39,639 bases of DNA from Peptococcaceae bacterium (GTDB lineage: Bacteria; Bacillota; Peptococcia; Peptococcales; Peptococcaceae), in NCBI GenBank assembly GCA_900756555.1, contig CAAEKP010000081.1:1-39639 (forward strand), in the 5' to 3' direction. The notes under the pieces were generated by a model. It was not told the origin of the DNA and made no database searches. It saw only the letters and a program-made list of their open reading frames with translations. The number at the start of each line of letters is the position of its first letter. Position 1 is the first letter of the stretch. Shown in pieces: positions 8,744-17,026 of the stretch. The position numbers and the translations under genes are program-made.

Positions 8744-8959
8744 ATGAAAAATCTGGCCGAATTACTGCATCAGTTAACCGATGCCCAGTTAGTAGAATGT
8801 TGTGACAGCCTTGCTGCTGTGGAAGCAAAAAAAGAAGGAATGTATTTGGGTGATACCGTGCGCCGCATCCGGGAAGAAGTGGGCGATGAACAGTTCTATT
8901 CTTTTGAATCGGTGTTAAATGCTGAGTGCCGCAAACGCTGGTATCAGCAGCATAAATAA
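8744..8959 (+). CDS. small uncharacterised protein, 71 aa
   Basis: Begins MKNLAELLHQL at 8744, with GGAG 9 bases before the ATG; a longer reading from 8723 would place the ribosome-binding site inside the gene. The product is soluble, charged and predicted helical, with no signal peptide or membrane segment. Two cysteines (LVECCDSL) are adjacent near residue 20. I do not recognise a family. It has its own sigma-70-like promoter and is followed by an inverted repeat that may end transcription, so it looks like a genuine single-gene unit. Confidence 0.7.
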   Translation: MKNLAELLHQLTDAQLVECCDSLAAVEAKKEGMYLGDTVRRIREEVGDEQFYSFESVLNAECRKRWYQQHK

Positions 8960-9010
8960 ACAGACAGATAGGTGGAGAAAAAACACAAATCGTTACTTTC
9001 TCCGAGGTCG

Positions 9011-9065
9011 TCAGGTAAAGTGTGTAAATCAGAAAATAAATCTTCTAATTGCATACTTTACCTGA
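9011..9065. repeat. 14-bp inverted repeat with 27-base AT-rich loop
   Basis: TCAGGTAAAGTGTG (9011-9024) and CATACTTTACCTGA (9052-9065) are complementary at 13 of 14 positions. It lies between the end of the 71-aa gene and the end of the convergent 155-aa gene. No clear U-run follows, so it may be a bidirectional terminator of unusual form or a protein-binding palindrome. Confidence 0.6.
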
Positions 9066-9118
9066 CAAACCCCACAAAAAAGTATCGGTGTCACGGATGC
9101 GCAAGCAATATTCCCGTC

Positions 9119-9586
9119 CTACTCTCCTCGAAAGTTTTGATAATCATAATCCGGCCCTTTTAATTCCGCTCTATCAATATCCGGCTCCTGCTCATCATAC
9201 ACAGGCTGCAAAGTAAGCAACCCGACAGGCCGGTAATAATATTCTGACGCCTGTTTCAACAATCTTCCGCTGAACCAGGTGCGCCATTCATAACGATTTT
9301 CAAAATAGACTACCTCAGCAAAAATGCCAATGCGTCCACTGGTGCCAGGCGCGAAGGCAACCTGCGTCGCGGTATCACGCTCAAAAGCAGATGTCCACGC
9401 AGGCCACTGCTCAGCCTGCACCGTTACAATGCCACTGTACTGCTGCTCATCCAGATAACCCAACAGCGCCTTCTGCTGTACCTCCCGCTGTAATTCATTG
9501 TGAAACTCCATGCGCCCCAGTAAAACTACCACCAGCACTACAGCTAATGCCAGCAACAGCAGATATTTTCCATTCTTTTGCTGCAT
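9119..9586 (-). CDS. membrane-anchored uncharacterised protein, 155 aa
   Basis: Short basic start (MQQKNGK), then a hydrophobic helix (about residues 8-23, LLLLALAVVLVVVLL), then an extracytoplasmic domain rich in aromatic and acidic residues. This is the layout of a single-pass signal anchor with the bulk outside the membrane. The domain (YSGIVTVQAEQWPAW, VYFENRYEWRTWFSG) matches no family I can name. The gene is flanked by the convergent 71-aa gene and by the flx operon end on the same strand, and its start lies downstream of probable terminators. Confidence 0.65.
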   Translation of the reverse strand: MQQKNGKYLLLLALAVVLVVVLLGRMEFHNELQREVQQKALLGYLDEQQYSGIVTVQAEQWPAWTSAFERDTATQVAFAPGTSGRIGIFAEVVYFENRYEWRTWFSGRLLKQASEYYYRPVGLLTLQPVYDEQEPDIDRAELKGPDYDYQNFRGE

Positions 9587-9671
9587 ATTTCCTGTCCTCT
9601 CACTTTCTATGTACTTGTGCCGTGCTTATCACAGAATATTATACACCATGTTGAAAAAAGACAAAATATAT

Positions 9672-9714
9672 AGGGCGAACAGTATCGTCCGCCCCATAAA
9701 ACTCGAATACGAGT
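9672..9714 (-). terminator. terminator region of the hdr-flx operon
   Basis: Just after the flxA stop on the minus strand, ACTCG-TATT-CGAGT is followed by TTTT. A second stem (GGGCG with CGCCC, 9673-9694) precedes an AT-rich run. Either or both could stop transcription. Confidence 0.55.
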
Positions 9715-9720
9715 ATTTTA

Positions 9721-10569
9721 TTAATATTCTTTTGGCATGTTGTTCAGCTGTGCCTGAGAGAACACAGGACCATCTAAACATACATAGCAGGAACCGATGT
9801 TGCAGCGGCCACATTTGCCGATACCGCATTTCATGCGCAGTTCCAGTGTGGTAATGATGTCTTCATCTGGTAAGCCCATCTGAGATAAAATTGGCAGGGT
9901 CAGCTTAATCAGAATTGGAGGCCCGCACACGGCAGCAATCTGCGCGTTTGGCGCGATTTCTTTTACAAAGTCAGGTACGAAACCTACATGGCCATCCCAT
10001 CCTTCCTGTGGACGGTCAATGGTAACATGTACTTCTGTGTTTGGAACCTTTGGCCAGTTTTCAAACAAATCATCTTTGAAGCACAGATCATCTTTACTGC
10101 GGCCACCGTAGATGATGGTCAGTTTGCCAAAGTCTTCTCTGTGTTTCATGCAGTACAGAATCAGACTTCTTACCGGAGCCAGACCAATACCACCGGCAAC
10201 AAATACAATGTCTTTCCCTTTGAACTGGTCAATTGGGAAACCATTGCCATAAGGCCCACGAATACCAACTTCCTGGCCTTCTTCCATCGCATGCAGAACG
10301 CTGGTCAGTACACCATCGTTATACTTTTTAATGGACATATCAATATAATCGTCACCGTAATTGGTAACAGAGAACATTGCTTCCCCTACTGCAGGCAGAG
10401 AATACATCCCCAGCTGACCTGGCATTGGAGTAAATGGTCTTTCTCCTTCCGGTGTGCTGATACGGAAGGTTTTTACATCTGGTGTTTCATCCAGGATTTC
10501 CTTAACAACACCGATTTTTGGAACTAAGTTGTTGATGCGTTTCACATCACTTGCCGAAGCTGTTTTCAC
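9721..10569 (-). CDS. flxA: FlxA-like FAD/NAD(P)-binding subunit
   Basis: 282-aa flavoprotein of the ferredoxin-NADP reductase superfamily, like AsrB, PyrK and hydrogenase gamma subunits. An N-terminal FAD barrel (TFRISTPEGERPF, FSVTNYG) is followed by an NAD-binding fold (VAGGIGLAPVRSLI) and a C-terminal 2Fe-2S region (CGIGKCGRCNIGSCYVC). In the described FlxABCD-HdrABC complexes this subunit accepts the hydride of NADH and passes electrons to the Fe-S subunits. The start is GTG with GGAGG 8 bases upstream. It is the last gene of the seven-gene operon, 12 bp after flxB. The paralogous families AsrB and HydG are the main alternative names; the Hdr neighbours favour Flx. Confidence 0.85.
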   Translation of the reverse strand: MKTASASDVKRINNLVPKIGVVKEILDETPDVKTFRISTPEGERPFTPMPGQLGMYSLPAVGEAMFSVTNYGDDYIDMSIKKYNDGVLTSVLHAMEEGQEVGIRGPYGNGFPIDQFKGKDIVFVAGGIGLAPVRSLILYCMKHREDFGKLTIIYGGRSKDDLCFKDDLFENWPKVPNTEVHVTIDRPQEGWDGHVGFVPDFVKEIAPNAQIAAVCGPPILIKLTLPILSQMGLPDEDIITTLELRMKCGIGKCGRCNIGSCYVCLDGPVFSQAQLNNMPKEY

Positions 10570-10581
10570 AAAAAACCCTCC

Positions 10582-11586
10582 TTATTGACCGAGTACCTGT
10601 CTGATGAATTTGGTAATGTCTACATTAACTGGACATTTTGCTGCACAACGGCCGCAGCCAACGCACAGAGACATATCATGTTTTTCATTGAAATACTGTA
10701 ATTTATGCAGGAAACGGTTGCGTACACGTTCTTTTTTACCTGCACGAGGCTGATGACCGCCAGCCATTAAAGTATATTCATTGAACATACAGCTATCCCA
10801 GGTGCGCAGTTTCAGACCAACTTCGCCACGGATTTTGTTATTGATATCAAAGCAGTGACAGGTTGGGCAGATATAGGTACAGGTACCGCAGTTCAGGCAT
10901 TTGAAGCTGTATTCATCCCAGATTGGATCTTCAAACATACCTTTTAATTTTTCCGGCAGACCAGCTGGGTCAAATTTGATTGCCTGTGGTTTCTGATCCG
11001 GAAGTTTGCTTGCAGCTTCGCCTAAACCAGTCAGCTTATCCAGACAAGCTTTCCCTTTGTCGGAAACTGCTTCAAAGCCATAGGAATCGCCAAAGTCATA
11101 TACCTGAACATCGGCTACAGATGCTTCTGCATGTGCACGGTCAATGCCCATGGATTCGCAGAAACAGGTTGCTTTTGGATTGTTGCAGGCCAGAGAGAAC
11201 ACAATGTTCTGTTCCCGTTTGTTTCTGTACTGTGGGTCTTCAAATTTTTCATCCAGAAATACTTTATCCAGACACTGAATTGCTTTTGTATCACAGTGAC
11301 GAACGCCGAACAGCACCTGCTGTTTGTCTAAGCCGGCCATTTCTTCAATAGCCAGTTTTTTGCCCTGCGCACGGAATTTATACATAGCTTCAGACTGAGG
11401 CAGATAAGCTGTCTTTGGAGATACAGTTACATTGCCGTCCAGATATAACTGGGAAACGCCTTCCTGTACCTGGCTGTAAGGCGCAAACTGTGTCAAGCCA
11501 TTATAATCTACTGGTACCAGCAGACTGTAGTTCTGAGCCAGCTGTGCTAAAAGACTGTCTAATTTTGCTTTTTCAATAGTTTTCAC
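10582..11586 (-). CDS. flxB: FlxB-like Fe-S subunit (AsrA/HydB-like)
   Basis: 334-aa iron-sulfur protein related to AsrA and the beta subunit of sulfhydrogenases. The N-terminal half contains VRHCDTKAIQCLDK, typical of this family. Two cluster motifs follow in the C-terminal half: CLNCGTCTYICPTCHCFDI and CVGCGRCAAKCPVNVDI, fitting two 4Fe-4S clusters. It should carry electrons between the NADH-oxidising flavin subunit (next gene) and the rest of the complex. The start is GTG with GGAGG upstream. The letter B is assigned by order and resemblance; FlxB and FlxC are similar in type. Confidence 0.83.
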   Translation of the reverse strand: MKTIEKAKLDSLLAQLAQNYSLLVPVDYNGLTQFAPYSQVQEGVSQLYLDGNVTVSPKTAYLPQSEAMYKFRAQGKKLAIEEMAGLDKQQVLFGVRHCDTKAIQCLDKVFLDEKFEDPQYRNKREQNIVFSLACNNPKATCFCESMGIDRAHAEASVADVQVYDFGDSYGFEAVSDKGKACLDKLTGLGEAASKLPDQKPQAIKFDPAGLPEKLKGMFEDPIWDEYSFKCLNCGTCTYICPTCHCFDINNKIRGEVGLKLRTWDSCMFNEYTLMAGGHQPRAGKKERVRNRFLHKLQYFNEKHDMSLCVGCGRCAAKCPVNVDITKFIRQVLGQ

Positions 11587-11601
11587 AATAACCTGCCTCC
11601 T

Positions 11602-12486
11602 TTACATAAATTCTTCAGGGTCAGACACTTCGTAGTGACTCAGTGGAACAGGCCCTTCTGTTTCTAAACCAGCTTCGTAATGACCAAACAGGGTGTCAAT
11701 ATCTTTGATGAATTTTTTATTCATCAGCATGATTGGCACATCAGATGGACATACCATTTCGCACTGTCCACATTCAATACAACGGCCTGCTGTATGGAAT
11801 GCTCTGGTAACGCCATAGAACTGGTTTTCAGAGGCATTGATATCTTTACTCTGCCAGCCGGAAGCACTCTGATCAAAGATACAGCTGGTGCAGTTGCAGG
11901 CTGGGCAGATGTTACGGCAAGCGTAGCAGCGGATGCATTTGCTGTACTGTTCCTGCCAGAAAGCAGCTTTTGCTTCTGGTTCCATTGCTTCAATGGCTTC
12001 TACATCAGAGAAATCTCTTTCTGTACACCAAGGAGTCACATCCTGACCGATTTTGCGGTCAAACGCAACCGGGTTTGGATAACGGCATTCTTTGCAGGCT
12101 TTAGCCATTGGCACTTCTGCGCCTTCTGGCAGTTTTGCTGCTTCTTTTGCACTCTTCATGCCGGAGCATGGAACACCAATGATGATGCATTTATCAGCGC
12201 TAATACGTTTGTCCTGAATCAGACGGTTGTAAGCTCTGGTATCGCAGCCTTTGGCAAAGATAGCAACTTTATCTTCTGTGTAGATGAAATCAATCAGGTA
12301 AGTGCTCAGGTTCTGCTGGCAGTATTCATCCCAGATTAATTTGTCCACATCAGCAGCAGAACGAATCATTACAGGGGTAGAATTGTATGGCATGGTACCC
12401 TTTTCCCAACCGATTACTACAGTTGCTTCGCCGGATTCCAGCAGTTCTTTGGCAACGGCTCTCATTTCACTCTGGATATCACTCAT
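11602..12486 (-). CDS. flxC: FlxC-like Fe-S subunit (FrhB-like N-terminus)
   Basis: 294-aa protein. The N-terminal half (AVVIGWEKGT-like core, FAKGCDTRAYNRLI) resembles the F420-hydrogenase beta/FlxC family, while the C-terminal half has CIRCYACRNICPACNCTSC and CIECGQCEMVCPSDVP for two 4Fe-4S clusters. It probably relays electrons inside the Flx module. Its start overlaps the end of flxD by 8 bases, an indication of translational coupling, and it is followed by flxB after 15 bp. No promoter lies between them. Confidence 0.8.
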   Translation of the reverse strand: MSDIQSEMRAVAKELLESGEATVVIGWEKGTMPYNSTPVMIRSAADVDKLIWDEYCQQNLSTYLIDFIYTEDKVAIFAKGCDTRAYNRLIQDKRISADKCIIIGVPCSGMKSAKEAAKLPEGAEVPMAKACKECRYPNPVAFDRKIGQDVTPWCTERDFSDVEAIEAMEPEAKAAFWQEQYSKCIRCYACRNICPACNCTSCIFDQSASGWQSKDINASENQFYGVTRAFHTAGRCIECGQCEMVCPSDVPIMLMNKKFIKDIDTLFGHYEAGLETEGPVPLSHYEVSDPEEFM

Positions 12487-12946
12487 TTGTTTCCACCGCC
12501 TTTACTTCAACTTTCATATCGTCACGCAGTCTGTCGTTTGGACCGATTGCTTTTACTTCTTCAATCATTTCGGTAACTACCTGCTGGAATTTAGGACCTT
12601 CCGCACCGGAAATCCATCTGGTGTGGAACCGTTTTGGGTCAATGCCCATGTATTCCATCATACGGGTAATCAACAGGAAACGACGTCTGGTGTAGTAGTT
12701 CCCTGTGGTGTAGTGGCAGTCGCCAGGATGGCAGCCTGCTACCAGAACACCGTCAATCCCTCTCTGGAATGCACGAATCACGAACTGTGGGTTTACACGG
12801 CAAGAGCATGGAACACGCAGCACGCGAACATTTGGCGGATATTGCAGACGGCTTGTACCTGCCAAGTCAGCGCCAGCGTAAGTACACCAGTTGCATGCGA
12901 AAACCAGAATTTTTGGTTCAAAATTTTCTACAGAATTGTTTGACAT
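12479..12946 (-). CDS. flxD: FlxD / MvhD-like iron-sulfur linker subunit
   Basis: 155-aa protein of the MvhD family, which connects the electron-input module to HdrA. The 2Fe-2S ligands typical of the family are visible: CNWCTYAGAD near the N-terminus, then VPCSCRVNP and GCHPGDCHY. The start chosen is the ATG at 12946, with GGAGG 8 bases upstream; this overlaps the end of hdrA by 19 bases. A longer reading from 13045 lies wholly inside hdrA and has no ribosome-binding site. The position directly after hdrA fits a physical HdrA-FlxD contact. Confidence 0.9.
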   Translation of the reverse strand: MSNNSVENFEPKILVFACNWCTYAGADLAGTSRLQYPPNVRVLRVPCSCRVNPQFVIRAFQRGIDGVLVAGCHPGDCHYTTGNYYTRRRFLLITRMMEYMGIDPKRFHTRWISGAEGPKFQQVVTEMIEEVKAIGPNDRLRDDMKVEVKAVETNE

Positions 12947-14934
12947 AATGCATCCACCTCCGCTAAGATCTGTGCGTTTGTAAAGTGTTTCAGATTTGCT
13001 GCGCCGGAACGACAGGTAACGGTACAAGCACCGCAGCCCTGACACAAGCTGCTGTTAACATTTGCAACAGTACGTTCCACTGTTTTGCCAGCTCTTCTTT
13101 CCTGAATGGTTTCCAAGGTGATTGCTTTGTATGGACAAACTGGAACGCACAGTCCGCAGCCGGAACAAATCTTAGGATCAACTTTCGATACAGTTGGTTC
13201 TGTTTCCAACTGATCTTTGGACAACAGCGCACATACTTTTACAGCAGCAGCGCCGGCCTGTGCTACAGAGTCAGGAATATCTTTTGGCCCCTGACAAGCA
13301 CCAGCCAGGAATACACCAGCGGTATGGGTTTCAACAGGACCCAGTTTTGGATGGGATTCTGTGAACCAACCGTCTTTATCATAGCCAATGCCAACAATCT
13401 GTGCCATTTTTTCGGAGTCAGACTGTGGAATCATAGCGTTTGCCAGTATTACCATATCAGCAGCGATTTCTACCTGCTGGCCTAACAGGGTATCTTCCCC
13501 TTTTACCATCAGCTGTTCGCCATCCTGATAGATTTTGGATACACGGCCACGGATATATTCTACGCCGTATTCTTCTCTGGTACGGTTATAGAATTCATCG
13601 TACAGTTTCCCTGGAGTACGAACATCCATGTAGAATACGTATACTTTGGTATCCGGGCAATGGTCACGAATCATGGTAGCCTGTTTTGCAGTGTACATGC
13701 AGCAGGTTCTGGAGCAGTAGCTCTTACCATGTTCTGGGTCACGGGAGCCAACGCATTTTACCATAACAACTGTTTTTGGCTCTTTGTGGTCAGATGGACG
13801 CACGATATGACCCTGGGTAGGACCGGAAGCATTTACCAGACGTTCAAAGTGCAGACCGGAGATAACGTCTGGATATTTGCCATAGCCGTATTCGCCGTAA
13901 ACGCTGTGGTCAAACTGGTCATAACCGGTTGCCATAACGATTGCACCGTATTTTTCTGTTACTAATTCATCCACCTGTTCGTAGTCGATAGCGCCAGCTG
14001 GACAGGCTTTGGAACAGATACCGCAAACATCTTTGCCGTTTTCGCGGCTCTTGAATTTCAGGCAGTTTACACGGTCAATTACAGGTTTGTTTGGAATAGC
14101 CTGTGGGAATGGTGTGTAAATTGCGGTACGTTTCCGCAGATTCATGTTGAATTCATCGTCTGCTTTCCCTGGGCATTTTGTCATACAGGTACCGCAGCCG
14201 GTACATTTGGTTACATCAACAGAACGGGCTTTTTTACGAATGGTCACTTCAAAGTTCCCTACATAACCATCCACATGTTCCAGTTCAGAATAGGTAATCA
14301 AACTGATATTTGGATGGCTGCTGGCTTCTACCATTTTAGGTGTTAAGATACAAGCAGAGCAGTCGATGGTTGGGAAGGTCTTATCAATCTGAGACATCTT
14401 GCCGCCGATAGATGGTGTCCGTTCCAGAATGTCTACCTGATAACCGTTGTTTGCGATATCCAGCGCACACTGGATGCCGGCAATACCGCCGCCCACTACC
14501 AGAGCACGTTTGGTTACAGGTGCATGACCTTTTTCCAGTGCTTCGTCTTTGCAAACCTTAGAAACTGCCATTTTTACCAGGTCAGTTGCTTTTGCTGTTG
14601 CTTCTTCGTTTCTGCCGGCATGTACCCAGGAACAATGTTCACGAATATTTGCCATTTCAAACATATATGGGTTCAGGCCAGCTTTTTCTACGCAAGCCCG
14701 GAATGTTTTTTCATGCATACGAGGAGAACAGGATGCTACAACTACGCGGTTCAGATTATGGTCTTTGATTGCTTTCTGAATCATTTCCTGACCTGGTTCA
14801 GAACACATATATTTATAGTCGGTGCTGTAGGCAACACCAGGATAATTTCTTACGTTTTCTGCTACTTTGGCACAATCAACAACAGAACCGATGTTGGAAC
14901 CGCAGTGACAGATAAATACCCCTACTCTTTCCAC
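12928..14934 (-). CDS. hdrA: HdrA-like flavin/Fe-S subunit, candidate electron-bifurcating centre
   Basis: 668-aa core subunit. An N-terminal cysteine region (VGVFICHCGSNIG and FRACVEKAG) precedes a thioredoxin-reductase-like FAD domain with GGGIAGIQCALDIANNG and DCSACILTPKM. Inserted and C-terminal ferredoxin motifs follow: CTGCGTCMTKCPG, CGICSKACPAGAI, CSGCGLCVPVCPYKAI and CQGCGACTVTCRSG. In methanogens and in Desulfovibrio Flx-Hdr this flavin splits an electron pair between a low-potential ferredoxin and a high-potential disulfide. The start is GTG overlapping the hdrB stop by one base (TAGTG). The length is normal for bacterial HdrA without an MvhD fusion, consistent with the separate flxD that follows. 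Confidence 0.93.
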   Translation of the reverse strand: MERVGVFICHCGSNIGSVVDCAKVAENVRNYPGVAYSTDYKYMCSEPGQEMIQKAIKDHNLNRVVVASCSPRMHEKTFRACVEKAGLNPYMFEMANIREHCSWVHAGRNEEATAKATDLVKMAVSKVCKDEALEKGHAPVTKRALVVGGGIAGIQCALDIANNGYQVDILERTPSIGGKMSQIDKTFPTIDCSACILTPKMVEASSHPNISLITYSELEHVDGYVGNFEVTIRKKARSVDVTKCTGCGTCMTKCPGKADDEFNMNLRKRTAIYTPFPQAIPNKPVIDRVNCLKFKSRENGKDVCGICSKACPAGAIDYEQVDELVTEKYGAIVMATGYDQFDHSVYGEYGYGKYPDVISGLHFERLVNASGPTQGHIVRPSDHKEPKTVVMVKCVGSRDPEHGKSYCSRTCCMYTAKQATMIRDHCPDTKVYVFYMDVRTPGKLYDEFYNRTREEYGVEYIRGRVSKIYQDGEQLMVKGEDTLLGQQVEIAADMVILANAMIPQSDSEKMAQIVGIGYDKDGWFTESHPKLGPVETHTAGVFLAGACQGPKDIPDSVAQAGAAAVKVCALLSKDQLETEPTVSKVDPKICSGCGLCVPVCPYKAITLETIQERRAGKTVERTVANVNSSLCQGCGACTVTCRSGAANLKHFTNAQILAEVDALCQTIL

Positions 14935-15815
14935 TATGCTTCACCGCCTTCGCTGGTTTTTCCGATTTTCGTCAAGGTTGCTTCTGCTGGGATGAAGTGT
15001 CTGGTAATCCCCAGATCTTTTGGATCCATTCCCAAAGCGATACCGATTAATTCTGTAATGAAATATACAGGCATATTGTATGCGCCGTATGTTTTGCTCA
15101 GCTGCACCTGACGCATATCCAGATTGGAGTGACACATCGGGCAGGCAGTTACGATACAGTCAGCGCCGGATTTTTTGGCAGCGTCCATGATTTTTTTGGT
15201 CATATCCATACCAACCTGTGGACGGCACGCAGTCAGACTGCCGCCGCAGCATTCTGTTTTAAAGCCCCATGGAATCACTTCGGCACCCAATGCTGTCATA
15301 ATTTCATCCAGGCTGATTGGGTCTTCCACGTCATCACAGGCCAGTTCTGGCGGACGGGACATCAGGCAGCCGTAATAGGTCAGAACTTTCAGACCTTTCA
15401 GGCTTTTTTTCGCTTTTTCAGCGATGGCAGCAGGGCCTAAATCACGATAGAAAATATCGGTCAGGTTTCTTGCTTTGCTTTTGCCAGTGTAAGGACGACC
15501 AATGATTTCTTCAATTTTTGCCTTTGTTTCTTCTGATTTGTTAACTTCAACTTCCACCTGTTTGCTTCTGGAATAGCAAGCTGCACAAGGAATAGCAACA
15601 TCTAAACCAGCTGCTTCAGCAATAGCCATGTTACGAGCTGGCAGAGCCAGAGACAGCCAATGGCCTCTGGAATGGGCGCTGCTGGCACCGCAGCAGTTCC
15701 AGTCCGGAATTTCTACTAAGTTAATCCCTAAAGCTTTCGCTACCGCTTTGGTGGACATATGGAATTCGATTCCTGTAGATTCCAGGGAACATCCTGGATA
15801 ATATGCGTAATCCAT
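14934..15815 (-). CDS. hdrB: HdrB-like subunit with two CCG domains
   Basis: 293-aa protein beginning MDYAYYPGCSLESTG. Two cysteine-rich CCG domains are visible. The first has the early PGC cysteine, NCCGASSAHSRG and CAACY; the second has YYGCLMSRP, ECCGGSL and CPMCHSN. In characterised HdrB these cysteines bind two noncubane 4Fe-4S clusters that cleave a disulfide. The natural disulfide substrate in a bacterium without coenzyme M/B is unknown; DsrC is the proposed partner in sulfate reducers, but no dsrC is seen here. The start overlaps the hdrC stop by one base (TAATG). Confidence 0.92.
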   Translation of the reverse strand: MDYAYYPGCSLESTGIEFHMSTKAVAKALGINLVEIPDWNCCGASSAHSRGHWLSLALPARNMAIAEAAGLDVAIPCAACYSRSKQVEVEVNKSEETKAKIEEIIGRPYTGKSKARNLTDIFYRDLGPAAIAEKAKKSLKGLKVLTYYGCLMSRPPELACDDVEDPISLDEIMTALGAEVIPWGFKTECCGGSLTACRPQVGMDMTKKIMDAAKKSGADCIVTACPMCHSNLDMRQVQLSKTYGAYNMPVYFITELIGIALGMDPKDLGITRHFIPAEATLTKIGKTSEGGEA

Positions 15816-16387
15816 TATTTATTGCCCCTTTCTTCTCGGTCCATCGCTTCCGCTTTGGCAATCAGAGATTTGATTTCGTTCATATTGCCGGATTTATATG
15901 GAACTAATTTTAATTTCTGTTTCGCAATATAAGGGATACCGAAAGAAGTATCCTGGAACAGTTTACCTGTGGAGAAGTTACGACCTACAATCAAGCCAGG
16001 TTCGTACATTCTACCCATACTGCCGATAATACCCATCCATACACTGTGGAATTTATCAACATTCTTTTCTGCCACATACCCATGTTCTTTGGCCATAATA
16101 CGTAATGTTTCCATTACTTTGGCTACGTCCACCCCTTTTGGACAACGGGTTGTGCAGGTTGTGCAGGAAGCGCACAGCCAGATTGCATGACTTTTCATTG
16201 CGTCTTCAATTAGGCCCATCTGAGCCAGGCGCATTACCTGATTGGTTGGAATGTCCATGTGGTCGCCTACAGGACATCCTGCAGAACATTTCCCACACTG
16301 ATAACATTTTGAAACATTCACACCACTGCGTCTGAGAAACTCGCGCTTCAGTTCTTCGTTTTGCTTTTGCTTTTCATTCAGCGTCAA
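15815..16387 (-). CDS. hdrC: HdrC-like 4Fe-4S ferredoxin subunit
   Basis: 190-aa electron-transfer subunit with two 4Fe-4S motifs, CYQCGKCSAGCP (about residues 28-39) and CASCTTCTTRCPKGVD (about 75-90), the classic HdrC layout. It links the HdrA clusters to the HdrB active site. Start choice: a TTG at 16387 has GGGAGA 9 bases upstream and is preferred; an in-frame GTG at 16396 abuts that ribosome-binding site and is less plausible. First gene of the seven-gene operon, with a predicted promoter 70 bp upstream. Confidence 0.9.
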   Translation of the reverse strand: MTLNEKQKQNEELKREFLRRSGVNVSKCYQCGKCSAGCPVGDHMDIPTNQVMRLAQMGLIEDAMKSHAIWLCASCTTCTTRCPKGVDVAKVMETLRIMAKEHGYVAEKNVDKFHSVWMGIIGSMGRMYEPGLIVGRNFSTGKLFQDTSFGIPYIAKQKLKLVPYKSGNMNEIKSLIAKAEAMDREERGNK

Positions 16388-16456
16388 CAGTACCACTCTC
16401 CCTTTTATATTTTACTTAAAATTAGAACTTTTATCATAACTATTTAAGTTAGATTC

Positions 16457-16485
16457 ATTATATAGTATCAATAAATAAAAGTCTA
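16457..16485 (-). promoter_or_regulatory. promoter of the hdr-flx operon
   Basis: On the minus strand TAGACT (16480-16485) and a perfect TATAAT (16457-16462) are spaced by 17 bases, placing the transcription start near 16450, about 63 bases before the hdrC start. Confidence 0.7.
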
Positions 16486-16680
16486 TAGTCCCAATTGAAC
16501 GCCAGCACAAAATTTCTTGTACAGGCTTCATTAAGCGGTTTTTCCTGATTAAGCAAATTTAATTTTTTACATTAACCAAATTTATATGACTATAATTTAA
16601 AATTATAACCAAGAATTCTACTATAATTTTAACAAATATATCCCAATTTGCCGCCTGAATACTTTATCAGCAGCACATAT

Positions 16681-16698
16681 TTGTGCCATTTGTCACAA
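16681..16698. promoter_or_regulatory. Rex- or CRP/FNR-like inverted repeat, site 1
   Basis: Read on the minus strand the 18 bases are TTGTGACAAATGGCACAA, which is TTGTGA-N6-GCACAA. This fits the Rex pattern TTGTGA-N6-TCACAA at 11 of 12 fixed positions and a CRP pattern at 9 of 10. The symmetry extends outward to a 9-bp arm (ATATTTGTG/CACAAATAT, 16677-16702). It lies upstream of the hdr-flx operon. Confidence 0.55.
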
Positions 16699-16754
16699 AT
16701 ATAAATTCCCGTTTTTACGTTGTTTTCTTCTATCTTATCCTCGTTTTTATCATT

Positions 16755-16772
16755 TTGTGAATCTATGCACAA
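16755..16772. promoter_or_regulatory. Rex- or CRP/FNR-like inverted repeat, site 2
   Basis: TTGTGAATCTATGCACAA has the same TTGTGA-N6-GCACAA form as site 1 but is written on the opposite strand. Centre-to-centre distance to site 1 is 74 bp, close to seven helical turns. No gene lies in 16388-17026, an AT-rich stretch whose only other features are the operon promoter and the terminator of the cysteine-synthase-like gene. Confidence 0.55.
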
Positions 16773-16948
16773 TTTAATCTACACAACTATCTTTCTGCCA
16801 TCATCCACCAGTGATGCTCATTAAAAAATGAAAATAATCACCGGCTCATTTTGAATTTTCCGGCTGTAATGGACATTGCTCCATTTTTTCAGTTTTTCCT
16901 GCTGTCCACGCATCGAGGATAAATGACAGCATCTTTGTTTCAGAGCAC

Positions 16949-16989
16949 AAAAAAGCAGCGTGTCCTCTTTGGAAAAAGAGAACTGCTGC
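16949..16989 (-). terminator. intrinsic terminator after the cysteine-synthase-like gene
   Basis: On the minus strand AGCAG and CTCTTT pair with AAAGAG and CTGCT, followed by TTTTTT. It lies about 40 bp past the stop codon at 17027. Confidence 0.8.
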
Positions 16990-17026
16990 CCTTATTTATT
17001 GTGAAATGTTTCATTATATCGAATTT

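Noticed and set aside
12947..13045. N-terminal extension of flxD to 13045
   Set aside because: The extension is entirely inside hdrA, lacks a ribosome-binding site and has no family similarity, while the ATG at 12946 has a well-placed GGAGG.
11680..15440. Plus-strand open frames up to 219 codons opposite the hdr-flx genes (for example 11680-12339 and 14524-15111)
   Set aside because: The minus-strand proteins carry complete iron-sulfur and flavin motifs; the antisense frames are compositionally odd, rich in Phe, Cys and His, and lack ribosome-binding sites.
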